This document shows, piece after piece, positions 8,192 to 17,559 of a DNA stretch of 49,928 nucleotides. Each line of letters starts with the position of its first letter. The first letter of the stretch is position 1. The stretch is from contig NZ_JAHRHK010000021.1 in the NCBI RefSeq assembly GCF_021246465.1, forward strand, positions 1 through 49,928, given 5' to 3'. The notes beneath the pieces were generated by a model. It saw only the letters and a list, made by a program, of their open reading frames with translations, ran no database searches and was not told where the DNA came from. The position numbers and the translations under genes are program-made. Source of the stretch: Nocardioides sp. R-C-SC26 (lineage in GTDB: Bacteria; Actinomycetota; Actinomycetes; Propionibacteriales; Nocardioidaceae).

Positions 8192-9532
8192 GGGTGCGAA
8201 GCCGGGCACGAACTCCTCGAGCAGCTCGCGGAAGGGCACCTCGGCGCCGAGCTGGCACAGGACGCCGATGCCGCCCACCCAGGTGCGGTGGATCAGCAGG
8301 TACTCGGGTGGCAGGTTGAGCTTGATCGCCACGGTGTAGGACGGCGCCTTGGGATTGTTGATCCGCTCGAACTGCTCGCGCATCCAGTCGCGGGTGAAGC
8401 GGAAGCGCTCGACGCGGGTGGGCTCGAAGAGCGGTGAGAGGTAGTCGATGAGCTGCGCGCCGTCGAGCCGGATCTTGTCGCGCAGGAAACCCTCCGTGCG
8501 CAGCTGTTCGACGACGCGATCGGGGTCGCCGTCGCTGCACACCCGGAGCATCGCGCCAAGGCCGGTCGGCAGTCCGCCGTCGGGAAGCCGGGCTACGGCG
8601 CCGAAGTCGAGGATGCCGAGTCGACCCGGCGATCCGTCGGGCCCTGGCAGCAGACGGAAATTGCCCGGGTGCGGGTCGGCATGGAGCATTCCGGTGCGCG
8701 CCGGACCGGCGAGGAGGAACCGCACCAGCAGCTCGCCATAGTGGTCTCGCTCGGCCTGGCTGCCCTCGCGGATCACCTGGGCCAGACTCGCCGTGGACTC
8801 CAGCCACTGCGTCACCAGCACGGTGTCGCCGACGGCGACCGCATCGGGCACCTCGATCCAGGGATCGTCGGCGAAGGCGAGGTGGAAGGCGCGCTGGGAC
8901 TCGGCCTCCAGCCGGTAGTCGAGCTCCTCGACGGCGCGTGCCTGCATCTCCTCCACGAGCGGTTTGACGTCGAGGCCGGGCACGAGCGGCCCGATCGTGC
9001 GGCTGAGTCGGGCGAGCTGGCGCAGGTCGGCACGCAGGGCATCGCCTGCGCCCGGGTACTGCACCTTGACGGCGACCTCCTGATCCGGCGCGTCCGGCGT
9101 CTCGCGCCAGCGCCCCCGGTGCACCTGGCCGATCGACGCCGACGCCGTCGGTCCGCCGTCCAGCCAGACCAGGCGCTCGGCGTCAGGCGCCAGCTCGCGG
9201 GCGATGATGTCGCGCACGGTCTGGGTCGGCATCGGCGGCGCCGAGTCCTGCAGCTTGGTCAACTGGTCGCGGTACGGCGCGGCCACCTCGTCGGGCAGTG
9301 CGGCCTCGAGGACCGAGAGGGCCTGGCCGAACTTCATCGCACCGCCCTTGAGCTCCCCGAGCGTGCGGAACAACTGCTCGGCGGTGCGCTGCTGGATCTC
9401 GCCTAGCACGGCCTCAGCCGGGGCGCCCCCGATGCGCTTGCCGAACCCGACCGCACTCCGTCCGGCGTAGCTGAGCGGCAGGGCGGCCAGCCGCGCGGTG
9501 CGCGCGGCGGCCTTGCGGGGGAGATCGGCCAT
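8183..9532 (-). CDS. ABC1/UbiB (AarF) family atypical kinase
   Basis: The 449-residue protein has the family KxGQ motif in LKGGAMKFGQALSVLE (about residues 70-85), the Ala/Gly-rich loop ASIGQVHRG, the catalytic HADPHPGNF and the metal-binding LDFGAVARL. UbiB-family proteins are protein-kinase-like ATPases tied to lipid and quinone metabolism; actinobacteria lack ubiquinone, so the target here is uncertain. The start was chosen at the MADLPRKAAARTA codon, which matches relatives and follows an AGAGG block. In-frame starts at 9541 (ATG) and 9559 (TTG) are possible. Confidence 0.9.
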   Translation of the reverse strand: MADLPRKAAARTARLAALPLSYAGRSAVGFGKRIGGAPAEAVLGEIQQRTAEQLFRTLGELKGGAMKFGQALSVLEAALPDEVAAPYRDQLTKLQDSAPPMPTQTVRDIIARELAPDAERLVWLDGGPTASASIGQVHRGRWRETPDAPDQEVAVKVQYPGAGDALRADLRQLARLSRTIGPLVPGLDVKPLVEEMQARAVEELDYRLEAESQRAFHLAFADDPWIEVPDAVAVGDTVLVTQWLESTASLAQVIREGSQAERDHYGELLVRFLLAGPARTGMLHADPHPGNFRLLPGPDGSPGRLGILDFGAVARLPDGGLPTGLGAMLRVCSDGDPDRVVEQLRTEGFLRDKIRLDGAQLIDYLSPLFEPTRVERFRFTRDWMREQFERINNPKAPSYTVAIKLNLPPEYLLIHRTWVGGIGVLCQLGAEVPFRELLEEFVPGFAPSA

Positions 9533-9644
9533 ACCTCTCATTGTGGACGGTCGGACCAATGCCTACCCCCTCCCCCTGTCCCCGGACCCGCGGCCCGGGT
9601 GGACGAGTGGGGCGCGGGGTCCGCCTCCGGCGCTGGAAGCCGCG

Positions 9645-10580
9645 TCAGCGCCCGTGCTGCGATCGGCAGTGCCGGTCGCGGGCGGTGCTGTCGGCGGCGA
9701 AGAGGCCACGGATCATCCGAGCCTGGCCGGCCGCGTACTGCTCGATCTGCTGCTCCACGAGAGGGCGCAGTGGGGCGGGTGCCAGCACCAGCATCTCGGC
9801 GTGCCGCCACACGATCTCGCGCCAGCCGCGCATGATCAGGCCGACGCCGAGCTCGTCGAGCGAACCAGCGTCGAGGTCGTCGAAGGAGGGGTCGAACCGG
9901 CGTGCCATCTCGGCGAAGACCGGGGCGTAGAGACCGTCCAGGCGCGGGTTGTAGGCGTTGTGGTCGCCCTTGTGGCTGCGACCGCCCGACGCCGTGAGGC
10001 CGGCGACGGCGAGCACGTGCGGGAAGTCGCGGTTGATGTGGGCGTTCATCGCGAGCAGGAAGTTGCCGAGCCCGCTCATGGAGCGCTGGTCCTCGGCGTC
10101 CAGCGCGATGCGCCATGCGGCGGGGATCGCGGCGCGTCGTCCGGCGTGCCAGTCGTCCATGGTGTCGAAGTAGAGCTGGGCGAAGACCTTGTCGACCCGC
10201 TGCAGCCAGCGGCGATCGCGGAAGTGACCGGCGTCGAGCGCCTTCTTCACGTCCTGGGTCACCCGCAGGTAGGCGAGGGAGAAGACGGCGTCGTGCTCGC
10301 ATCCGCGCGCCAGCGGGCGCAGCCGCCGTTTCATCTCCGCGATCGTCTCGTCGATGCAGGAGTCGGCGCCGTCGGCGCAGAGCGTGCTCGTGTACGGCGT
10401 CGCCGGTGCCGGCAGCGGCGCCAGCGCGCCGATCACGGGATCCAGCAGACCGGGCCCCATGGGCCCGTTCTCGGCAGCGGTGGGAGCGGGGACGACGAGG
10501 CCCGCGACCAGGCACGCCACCAGCGCGGCGATCAGTGCGCGGGCACGCGTGAACGTGAGCGTGGTCACACGACGGAGCAT
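9645..10580 (-). CDS. Secreted DUF5995 family protein
   Basis: The 311-residue product starts with a basic stretch and a hydrophobic signal peptide (about residues 5-32, ending near PTAAE). The mature part begins with a proline-rich segment and a CADGADSC pair, then helices containing HDAVFSLAYLRVTQ, WRIALDA and NAHINRDFPHVLA. This matches DUF5995, whose function is unknown. Conserved His and Asp residues (NAHIN, GDHNAYN) hint at an active or metal site, which is inference. A TAGACT box 7 nt upstream supports this ATG as a leaderless start. It follows the repeat-protein gene on the same strand. Confidence 0.8.
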   Translation of the reverse strand: MLRRVTTLTFTRARALIAALVACLVAGLVVPAPTAAENGPMGPGLLDPVIGALAPLPAPATPYTSTLCADGADSCIDETIAEMKRRLRPLARGCEHDAVFSLAYLRVTQDVKKALDAGHFRDRRWLQRVDKVFAQLYFDTMDDWHAGRRAAIPAAWRIALDAEDQRSMSGLGNFLLAMNAHINRDFPHVLAVAGLTASGGRSHKGDHNAYNPRLDGLYAPVFAEMARRFDPSFDDLDAGSLDELGVGLIMRGWREIVWRHAEMLVLAPAPLRPLVEQQIEQYAAGQARMIRGLFAADSTARDRHCRSQHGR

Positions 10581-10587
10581 GCGGCGC

Positions 10588-10593
10588 AGTCTA
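10588..10593 (-). promoter_or_regulatory. -10 box TAGACT, probable leaderless start of the DUF5995 gene
   Basis: On the minus strand TAGACT is followed by 7 nt and then the ATG at 10580. No ribosome binding site lies between. Confidence 0.55.
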
Positions 10594-10624
10594 GAGATCG
10601 CCGTCCATCCCGGTACGGCGCCGG

Positions 10625-12235
10625 TCAGCGTCGGCGGACAGGTGCGGTCGGCTGCGACGTCGCTACTCCGGGGTTGGCTCCGGTGGCGATCGCGACCACG
10701 CGCACGCTGATCCGACGTCCGACGAAGCGGGGTGAGAGCAGCAGGCGGGGGGAGGTGGCGCGCGGGATCGCCTTCCCTCCGGCCAGCCACTGGACGTAGG
10801 TCGCGGTCGGCGTCGAGGACCACGTCGGCACGACAGCACGCAGGGTCTTGCCCGCTCGCGGGGTACCCAGCACCCGCGGTTTCGAACGAGCCGTGACCGA
10901 GGTGGTGAAGGGTAAGACGAAGTCGCGCGTGACGGTGCCGGTCGCCCCGACCGTGAACGGCGTGCAATCCCGGTCGCTGGTGCCGTCGCGCCACCAGACC
11001 GTCCGATAGGTCCCATAGGACTCGGCGGCCAGGCAGTAGGTGCCCGCTCGCACGCCGTCACGGGCGTAGACGCCGTCGCGGTCCACGCCGACGTCGTTGC
11101 CCAGCAGAGTCCAGCGACCCGTGCTTGGATCGCGCCCGTACAGCGAGACGGCGACCTCGCGCGCGGGCTCGCCGTACACGTCGGTGACCCTCCCGGTGAT
11201 GATGGTGCGCAGACCGAGCCTGACGTCGATGCCCGAGACGGCCTGGTTCTCGCCGACCACGATGTCGGTCGCGGTCTCGATGCTGGCGGCGCTCGACCAG
11301 ATCGCGGAGGAGTATCGCTCGCGTCGGATGCCGGCGTCGTCGTTGACCGCCAGCCGGTAGGAACCCGCATCGAGCCGTGCGAGCCGGAACGAGCCGTCGT
11401 CGCCGGTGGCGGTGGTGTTGCACTGCGTCCAGCCGGCCGCTCTGGGGCAGTAGAGACTGACGGCGATACCTCCTGCCGAGCGCCGCTCCGGCAGGATCAC
11501 GGCACCGGTGATGCTGCCGCCGGTGCGCAGTTGCGCGACCAGGCCCGCGACCTTCTGGCCGCGCTCGAGGGAGATGTCGCCGGCGTCCTCGACTCGACCG
11601 ACCATGCCCGTGGAGGTCCAGAACTCGCTCATGAAGAGGCCACGCGAGTTCAGTCCGTCGGAGACCCCGAGGCGGTAGGTCCCGGCGGGCAGCCCGGTGA
11701 GATCGAAGGCGCCTGACTCATCGGTGTCGTCCCTGCTGCGACTCGTCCAGCCGCCGTCGGTGAGCGAGTACGCGGTGACCGTTGCGTCGCTCACCGGCTG
11801 ACCGGCGAGCAGGGCGACTCCGCTGATCCGGGTGGACGGTCCGACCGTCAGGTCGATGCCAGGCACCTCGCCTGCGCCCACCGGGATGGGGGTCGCCTCC
11901 GTCACCGTCTCGCTGTCGCGCCAGCACCGCTGCTCGGTCGCGGCCGTGGCGTACACGCACACTCGCCAGTCGCGCGTCTGCAACGACGGGAAGTCGAAGT
12001 GTCCTTGCTCGTCGGTTCGCGTCTGCGCCCACACATCGCCCTCGCGCGCCGACCCGTAGAGCATCACCTGCGCGTTGGCCACGCCGATACCGCCGTTGTC
12101 GCGGACGGTCCCGGAGATGCTGCCCCCGGCTGCCTGGGCCGGGACGGCGAACAGGCCGGCCAGGAGACCGCCTGCGAGGAGGAGCACGGCCAGGAGTCCG
12201 CGACTGGCAGGGCGAGGCTTCGTCGGGGAGCGCAT
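10625..12235 (-). CDS. Secreted protein with carboxypeptidase-regulatory-like repeats
   Basis: The 536-residue protein has a clear signal peptide (basic start, hydrophobic 14-32, cleavage near AQAAG). About four transthyretin-like repeats follow, each with an ISG-x-V strand, an AxVxLY or ATVTAYS strand, a T-D-x-x-G-x-F/Y turn and L-x-AGTYRLGV. The final 90 residues form an Ig-like module with PRVLGTPRAGKTLRAV and YVQWLAGGKAI. Such proteins are cell-surface or secreted binding and structural proteins. No enzyme motif is seen. It is divergent from the DUF1905 gene across only 48 bp, so the two promoters must overlap. Confidence 0.85.
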   Translation of the reverse strand: MRSPTKPRPASRGLLAVLLLAGGLLAGLFAVPAQAAGGSISGTVRDNGGIGVANAQVMLYGSAREGDVWAQTRTDEQGHFDFPSLQTRDWRVCVYATAATEQRCWRDSETVTEATPIPVGAGEVPGIDLTVGPSTRISGVALLAGQPVSDATVTAYSLTDGGWTSRSRDDTDESGAFDLTGLPAGTYRLGVSDGLNSRGLFMSEFWTSTGMVGRVEDAGDISLERGQKVAGLVAQLRTGGSITGAVILPERRSAGGIAVSLYCPRAAGWTQCNTTATGDDGSFRLARLDAGSYRLAVNDDAGIRRERYSSAIWSSAASIETATDIVVGENQAVSGIDVRLGLRTIITGRVTDVYGEPAREVAVSLYGRDPSTGRWTLLGNDVGVDRDGVYARDGVRAGTYCLAAESYGTYRTVWWRDGTSDRDCTPFTVGATGTVTRDFVLPFTTSVTARSKPRVLGTPRAGKTLRAVVPTWSSTPTATYVQWLAGGKAIPRATSPRLLLSPRFVGRRISVRVVAIATGANPGVATSQPTAPVRRR

Positions 12236-12271
12236 CCGGCACGATGCTCACAGCATGGAGTCCCCGCGACC

Positions 12272-12277
12272 TACGCT
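12272..12277 (+). promoter_or_regulatory. -10 box TACGCT, probable leaderless start of the DUF1905 gene
   Basis: TACGCT is followed by 6 nt and the GTG at 12284, with no Shine-Dalgarno sequence between. This box also decides the start of the short gene. Confidence 0.55.
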
Positions 12278-12283
12278 GACCGG

Positions 12284-12571
12284 GTGGAGTTGTCCTTCTC
12301 CGGGGAGATCTGGCAGTGGCGCGGCCCGGCGCCGCACCACTTCGTCAGCGTGCCCGAGGCCGAGTGCGAGGAGATCGCCGACGCCGCCGCACTCGTCACC
12401 TACGGGTGGGGCATGATCCCCGCCCGCATCACCCTCGGCGCGACGACATGGGACACCTCGCTCTGGCCGAAGGACGGCGGCTACATCGTGCCGATCAAGC
12501 TCGCCGTCCGCCGGGCCGAGGAGGTCGACGTCGGTGACGTCGTGAGTCTGCGGCTGGCGATCGGCGAGTAG
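12284..12571 (+). CDS. DUF1905 family protein
   Basis: The 95-residue protein shows the DUF1905 pattern: FSGEIWQWRGPAPHHFVSVPEAE, then an Ala-rich helix, WGMIPARITLGATTWDTSLWP, and a last part DGGYIVPIKLAVRRAEEVDVGDVVSLRL. The domain is a small beta-barrel of unknown function, sometimes fused to a YdeI-like domain that is absent here. The GTG start follows a TACGCT box. The stop is 34 bp from the convergent DUF1501 gene. Confidence 0.85.
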   Translation: MELSFSGEIWQWRGPAPHHFVSVPEAECEEIADAAALVTYGWGMIPARITLGATTWDTSLWPKDGGYIVPIKLAVRRAEEVDVGDVVSLRLAIGE

Positions 12572-12605
12572 CCCGACCCGAGCGGGACGGGCGGCTTCCC
12601 TGCGG

Positions 12606-13925
12606 TCAGGATCGCCGCACCGCCCCGACCGACTCCGGCTGGAAGCCGGGGAAGACGGCGGCGGTCGACGCCGCGGTACGTGCGCCGATCACCTCCGCGA
12701 GCACCGAGCGGTAGTCCGTGGTGACCTTCAGGTCGGCGTCGCCGCTGACGGTGAGTCCGGGCCACCGGCCGTAGTACTGGCCGCCGCGTACACCCGCGCC
12801 GGCGAGCAGCATCGCGTTGCCCCAGCCGTGGTCCAGTCCACGCTCGGCGTTCTCGACCGTGCGGCGGCCGAACTCGCTGATCGTCACCAGGGTCACCTTC
12901 GAGGCCGACGGCCCGAGGTCGCGGAAGAACGCGGCGATGGCGGTGGACAACGTCGTGGCCTGGTTGAACATCCAGCCGCCCGTCACCGAGCCGATGTCGG
13001 TGTGCATGTCCCAGTTGCCGTGGTCGACGGTGAACACCGCCGAGCCGACGTCGGCCTTCACCGTGCGGGACACCGTGTGCAGTGCACGACCCAGGTCGTT
13101 GTTGGGGTAGGTGCTGGAGGTGTCCTTCACCGCCTGGACCGCGCGGAAGTCCGATGCTGCTTCCAGCGCGGCCCGCATCCCACCGGCCATCGGCAGCGAT
13201 GACCTCGACCACGCCCGGTCGAGTGAGGCGAATCGACGGTCGCTGGCGTCGAGCTTGGAGGCGCCGGCCACGCGGACGGCGCCCACGCTCGACACCGCCA
13301 TCGTCGGCTCCGGACCGATCATCGCCGCAGGACGGGCGCCGACGCTGAGCCCCTGCAGGGGGGAGGCGTAGCCGTCGGTGCCGAGCAGCCGGTTGAGCCA
13401 CCCCGTGCGCGCCGACGAGCCGGGGTCGGCGTCCTCGACCTCCTCCATCGCGGAGAAGTGCGAGCGGTTCGGCGCGGGCAGTCCGGCGGCGTGCACGGCG
13501 GCGAGGCTGCCGCCGTCCCACAGGGGTTGGAGAGCGCCGAGCGCCGGATGCAGGCCGAACATCGCGTCGGCGCCCCAGAGCCGGTCCTTCGGGACGGCGA
13601 TGCGGGGGCGGGCGGCGTAGTAGTTCGGGTCGCCGTGCGGCACGACGAGCGAGAGACCGTCGGCCGCCCCGCGCAGCGACAGGACGACGATCGCCCACGG
13701 CGAGGCCTGGGTCCCGGCGCGGCCCCCCCCGCGGGGGGGGGCGGGGGCGGGGCGGGGGCCGGCCGGGGCCATGCTGACGACGGTCGAGCCGATGGTGACG
13801 GTCGCGCCCGCGAGCGCCGCGCCGCGCAGCAGGCCGCGTCGCGTCGTCGACGGCCCGGTGGGTCCGGCGTCGAGGGCGGCACCCTCGGCACAGCAGGAGC
13901 GGAGTGGGCTGGAGGGATGAGTCAT
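12606..13925 (-). CDS. Tat-exported DUF1501 family protein
   Basis: The 439-residue protein has a twin-arginine signal (TTRRGLLRGAALAGATV, about residues 26-42). A proline/glycine linker follows, then the DUF1501 domain with VVLSLRGAADGLSLVVPHGD, GLHPALGAL, HAAGLP, DHGNWDMHTD and TISEFGRRTVENAERGLDHGWGNAM. The domain belongs to the alkaline-phosphatase/sulfatase superfamily, and the Asp/His pairs are retained. DUF1501 genes almost always lie next to a DUF1800 gene, as here, with an ATGA overlap. Their joint role outside the cell is unknown. An extreme C8/G9 tract falls in the linker. Confidence 0.9.
   Translation of the reverse strand: MTHPSSPLRSCCAEGAALDAGPTGPSTTRRGLLRGAALAGATVTIGSTVVSMAPAGPRPAPAPPRGGGRAGTQASPWAIVVLSLRGAADGLSLVVPHGDPNYYAARPRIAVPKDRLWGADAMFGLHPALGALQPLWDGGSLAAVHAAGLPAPNRSHFSAMEEVEDADPGSSARTGWLNRLLGTDGYASPLQGLSVGARPAAMIGPEPTMAVSSVGAVRVAGASKLDASDRRFASLDRAWSRSSLPMAGGMRAALEAASDFRAVQAVKDTSSTYPNNDLGRALHTVSRTVKADVGSAVFTVDHGNWDMHTDIGSVTGGWMFNQATTLSTAIAAFFRDLGPSASKVTLVTISEFGRRTVENAERGLDHGWGNAMLLAGAGVRGGQYYGRWPGLTVSGDADLKVTTDYRSVLAEVIGARTAASTAAVFPGFQPESVGAVRRS
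13723..13741. repeat. Poly-C/poly-G palindrome in the DUF1501 linker codons
   Basis: Eight C, then GC, then nine G form an 18-nt perfect palindrome inside coding sequence, followed by further G5, G4 and G5 runs up to 13758. It encodes the Pro/Gly-rich linker after the Tat signal. Such tracts slip readily in replication and in sequencing. Confidence 0.9.
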
Positions 13926-15424
13926 CGCGCGTAGTGCTCCGGTGAGTCGAGGAGGGCGGCGAGCAGTCGGGGCATGCCGGTGACGGCGCCGTGGTCGACG
14001 CCGGTGACGACGGTGTCGGCGGGCAGTCCGATGGCCAGGCAGCAGGTCTCGAGCATCTCCACCGTCGATCGCCGCGCGAGCACCGTGCGTGCGAGGTGGT
14101 CGACCAGGTCCCGCAGGGTGATGGGGAAGGTCGGCACCCACGCCGCGTGCTCGCGGTAGACGATCTGCGCCGTGGGGTAGCTGCGGTTCGCGAGGTTCCA
14201 GTGCAGGTCCAGCGAGGCGAGTGCGCGCAACGGGGAGCCCCACGCCGAGGCCTCGATCGGCGCGCCGTCGGGTCGCGGCCAACTGCCGGTGCGCAGTCCG
14301 AGAGCGCCGGTCTGGTTCATCATCGCCACCGTGGCGGACTTGCTGTCGACGGGCTGGGCGACCTGAGCCTGGACGGCGCGGTAGCTGGCGACGACGTCCT
14401 CGCTCGGGTCGCGCAGCTTCGCGTCCACCGCGTTGCGGAACGCCGTGGAGTCGACAAGCTGGCGCAACACGGGCGCGATCGCGGTCTTGTTCTTCAGGTA
14501 GGTCGCGGCGAGCCGGTCGACGATGGCGGCCGGCGGCTCGTCACGGATGAAGACCTTCGCGAGCTTGGTCGCCAGATGCCGCGCCGTGTCGGGGTGGTGG
14601 GCGAGGTAGGAGAGGTATCGCCCGGTGAGCGCGCGCCCGTCCGCGGTCGCGTTGGCGTCGGTGAAGCCGTGCACGCGTACGGTCCCGGTCGCGTGGTACT
14701 CCGGCACGTAGAGACGCTGCCAGGTGTCGTTGAGGTCGACGCGCCACCCGGTGAGGATCCGCGCGGAGTCCTTGACGTCGTCCTCGGTGTAGAAGCCCGC
14801 GCCCAGGGTGTGCAGCTCCAGGAGCTCGCGACCCAGGTTCTCGTTCGGAGCGTCCTTGGTCGACGTCGCGGCGTTGAGGTAGGTCAGCATCGCCGGGTGC
14901 ACCGTGGTGGCGGCCAGCAACTGGTCGAAGCGACCGAGCGCGTGGCGCCGGATCGTGCGGCCGTAGTCGGCGCGCCAGGTGAAGTGACCGTCGCCGGTCA
15001 CGGGGACGTGCAGGTGGTTCTCCCAGAAGGCGGTCATCACCTCGAGCACCTGTCGGCTCGAACGCAGGCGCTTGGCCAGCAGCCAGGACGAGTAGTCGTT
15101 CATGACCTCCCAGCCCTGACGGGTGCCCTTGCGTTGGCGCAGCCACAGGTCGAGTGGGGAGAGGGAGAGGTCGGGCCACCAGCGGTCGACCTCGTCGCCC
15201 CACGGGTCGGCGATCGCGGCCGGTGTGAGCTGCTTCTCGAACCAGGCCCGGTGTCGGTTTCCGCGGACGGCGCGCACCAGCGGAGGCGTCAGGCCATAGC
15301 TGAAACGCGCGGCGAGATGACGCTCGGACGGTGTCGGCACGGGCGTGGCAGCGAAGGTGCCGGGCACGAACGCGCCCGCACGCGCGGCGGTGCGCGTCGT
15401 CGCAGATGACGTCATGGCTGACAT
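13922..15424 (-). CDS. DUF1800 family protein
   Basis: The 500-residue protein carries DUF1800 features: HLAARFSYGLTPPLV near the start, MTAFWENHLHV, a GRFDQLLAATTVHPAMLTYLN helix, NENLGRELLELHTLG, and a C-terminal LLAALLDSPEHYAR. DUF1800 proteins are alpha-helical, often exported together with DUF1501 partners. The start at 15424 was chosen because GGGAGG lies 8-10 nt upstream; an in-frame ATG at 15481 would add 19 residues. The stop overlaps the DUF1501 start, so the pair is translationally coupled. Function is unknown. Confidence 0.9.
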   Translation of the reverse strand: MSAMTSSATTRTAARAGAFVPGTFAATPVPTPSERHLAARFSYGLTPPLVRAVRGNRHRAWFEKQLTPAAIADPWGDEVDRWWPDLSLSPLDLWLRQRKGTRQGWEVMNDYSSWLLAKRLRSSRQVLEVMTAFWENHLHVPVTGDGHFTWRADYGRTIRRHALGRFDQLLAATTVHPAMLTYLNAATSTKDAPNENLGRELLELHTLGAGFYTEDDVKDSARILTGWRVDLNDTWQRLYVPEYHATGTVRVHGFTDANATADGRALTGRYLSYLAHHPDTARHLATKLAKVFIRDEPPAAIVDRLAATYLKNKTAIAPVLRQLVDSTAFRNAVDAKLRDPSEDVVASYRAVQAQVAQPVDSKSATVAMMNQTGALGLRTGSWPRPDGAPIEASAWGSPLRALASLDLHWNLANRSYPTAQIVYREHAAWVPTFPITLRDLVDHLARTVLARRSTVEMLETCCLAIGLPADTVVTGVDHGAVTGMPRLLAALLDSPEHYAR

Positions 15425-15656
15425 CGGCTCCCTCCCGGACGGGGCCATCGGGGCGGTGCCCCAGATGCTCGGAGCGCCCATCCTCGGCGTCGGGGCGGCG
15501 CCGTCGCCGCCTCCGTGGGACTTTCGGACCGATCGGATCGCGCCGATGGCCCACGCGGGCCACCAGGTCTGACCCGGGAGGGCGGGCCGCGACCCGCTCG
15601 GTCTAGACGTTCGGTCGGAAAACGGCGCTGTCGGTTCGTGCTCGCTTCGCGCGCCT

Positions 15657-15662
15657 TACAGT
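15657..15662 (+). promoter_or_regulatory. Candidate -10 box TACAGT upstream of the metalloprotease gene
   Basis: TACAGT lies about 60 nt before the ATG at 15724. It would give a short leader containing the GAAAGG ribosome binding site. The rest of the 299-bp divergent gap from 15425 holds nothing else I can identify. Confidence 0.4.
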
Positions 15663-15723
15663 CAGCGTGCGCGTCCTCTCGGACTCCTCGACGCGTTCGG
15701 CTCGCGTTGCGAAAGGCCCGCTG

Positions 15724-17532
15724 ATGCGCCACGGTCGCTCACATTCCCTCCTGCTCCGGCTCGCGGTCATCGGCCCGGTGGCGCTGATGCCGATGCTCGT
15801 ACAGAGCGCTTCCCAGGCGAGGGGTCCGGTCACGATCGACGGCAGCGCGGTCGCGCCGCTTCTCGACATCGAGTCCGCGGTGACCGGCGACGAGGCGCTC
15901 AGCGCGTTGCAGGGGTCGATGCGCGCCGCCGCTGCGCGCAACGGGATGGGCCCCGGCGCACTGCACGAGACGGTGTCGACCGACTCGACGGCGTGGGTCA
16001 CCCCGTCGGGCCGTCTGGTCTACCGCGACCGCATCGGTGTGCCGGCGGCACAGGCACGGACGTTCGAGGCCAAGCGGGCCTTCCCGACCAGCCAGACGTT
16101 CACGCTGCACTCCAAGCCGGGCTCGCAGCGCACGATCTACATCGACTTCGACGGCGCCGAGGTCTCCGGCACCGCCTGGAACAGCGAAGGCCTGCCCAAC
16201 GGCACCTACGAAGGCTTCAGCCTGGACGGCTCGCCTGCCTTCAGCGACGCCGAGCACGCCCGGATCCAGGAGGTCTGGCAGCGGGTCGCGGAGGACTACG
16301 CACCGTTCGACGTCGACGTCACCACCGAGGAGCCGCCGGCCGCGGCGATCGATCGCAGCGGCGCCGGCGACCAGGTGTTCGGCACCGTCGCGGTGGTCAC
16401 CAACAGCACCGTGGCGCTGGCGAAGACGCCGTGCGGCGGCGAGGAGACCTGCACCGGGATCGCCTTCACCGACGTCTTCGACCACTACCGCGGCAACGCG
16501 GGCGATGCGGCCACGCATGCCGCCTATCAGCCGGCCTGGGCGTTCACCGCGCACTACAAGGACGTCGTGAGCATCGCCGAGACGGTGAGCCACGAGGTCG
16601 GACACAACCTGGGTCTCGCCCACGACGGCGACAACGTGAACGACTACAACACCGGCCAGGGTGCATGGGGGCCCATCATGGGCTCGCCGATGAAGCCGAT
16701 CACCCAGTGGAGCAAGGGCGACTACCCGCGTGCGGACAACCGCGAGAACGACATCGCCCTGATCCGCGAGAACGGCGCTCCGCAACGGGCCGACGAAGCC
16801 GGGTCGACGGTGGCCGCCGCCGCTCCCTACACGACGGCGATGGGCGTGATCTCGGATCGGAGCGACGTCGACGTCTACGCCCTGGGTGCCTGCACCGGCG
16901 CCGTCTCGGTCGCGGGCGTGACGGCGTACGCGGGACCGAACCTGGACATGAAGCTCTCGCTGCTCGACGCCTCCGGTGCCGTGGTGGCCTCGGCGGATCC
17001 GCCGAGCAGCATGGTCTCGGTCGCACAGTCCGCGGGGATGAACGCGACCGTCTCCGGAACCGGCACCGGCGCACCCCTGTTCGTGGCCGTCGACGGCGTC
17101 GGGGCCAAGACCTGGACGACGGGCGGCTACGACGACTACGGCAGCATCGGCTCCTACCTGCTCACTCGCACCGGAGGGTGCGACGGCGAGCCCGTCGACC
17201 CCGGACCCGGCCCCGAACCGACCGTGACGGCGCCCGGCGCGCCGACCGGGGTGCAGCTCGCGCCCGGTCGCAAGGGTGGCGCGAAGACTGTCGTCGTGCG
17301 TTGGGCCGCCCCCACGGTCGACGGCGGAGCGCCGATCACCCGGTACGTGATCACCGCGGTGCGGATCAGCAACGGGCGTGTCGTCGCGACCCGCTCCTAC
17401 ACGGCGCAGGCGAGCTGGCGAGCCGCCGATATCGGCGTCGGTGCCGGCCAGTGGGCCGTGCGTGTCCGCGCCCAGAACACCGTCGGGCTCAGCACCTACA
17501 GCGCCTACAGCAAGCGGGCCACGGCCCGCTGA
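15724..17532 (+). CDS. Secreted zinc metalloprotease with FN3 domain
   Basis: The 602-residue protein has a signal peptide (residues 1-34) and a propeptide-like region. The catalytic domain carries the metzincin zinc motif HEVGHNLGLAHDG (HExGHxxGxxHD, near residue 290) and a Met-turn-like PIMGSPM about 25 residues later. After a beta-rich region (about 360-490) and a Pro-rich linker comes a fibronectin type III domain (about 505-600), with WAAPTVDGGAPITRYVI and the closing GLSTYSAYS. It should hydrolyse proteins outside the cell. The ATG at 15724 follows GAAAGG; a GTG at 15667 is the longer alternative. Confidence 0.92.
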   Translation: MRHGRSHSLLLRLAVIGPVALMPMLVQSASQARGPVTIDGSAVAPLLDIESAVTGDEALSALQGSMRAAAARNGMGPGALHETVSTDSTAWVTPSGRLVYRDRIGVPAAQARTFEAKRAFPTSQTFTLHSKPGSQRTIYIDFDGAEVSGTAWNSEGLPNGTYEGFSLDGSPAFSDAEHARIQEVWQRVAEDYAPFDVDVTTEEPPAAAIDRSGAGDQVFGTVAVVTNSTVALAKTPCGGEETCTGIAFTDVFDHYRGNAGDAATHAAYQPAWAFTAHYKDVVSIAETVSHEVGHNLGLAHDGDNVNDYNTGQGAWGPIMGSPMKPITQWSKGDYPRADNRENDIALIRENGAPQRADEAGSTVAAAAPYTTAMGVISDRSDVDVYALGACTGAVSVAGVTAYAGPNLDMKLSLLDASGAVVASADPPSSMVSVAQSAGMNATVSGTGTGAPLFVAVDGVGAKTWTTGGYDDYGSIGSYLLTRTGGCDGEPVDPGPGPEPTVTAPGAPTGVQLAPGRKGGAKTVVVRWAAPTVDGGAPITRYVITAVRISNGRVVATRSYTAQASWRAADIGVGAGQWAVRVRAQNTVGLSTYSAYSKRATAR

Positions 17533-17553
17533 GCAACCGCACGGCGCGGTCTC

Positions 17554-17559
17554 TACTGT
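17554..17559 (+). promoter_or_regulatory. Candidate -10 box TACTGT upstream of the SDR gene
   Basis: TACTGT lies 74 nt before the ATG at 17633, giving a leader that ends with an AAGGAG ribosome binding site. An in-frame ATG at 17570 is 10 nt after the box. Confidence 0.4.
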
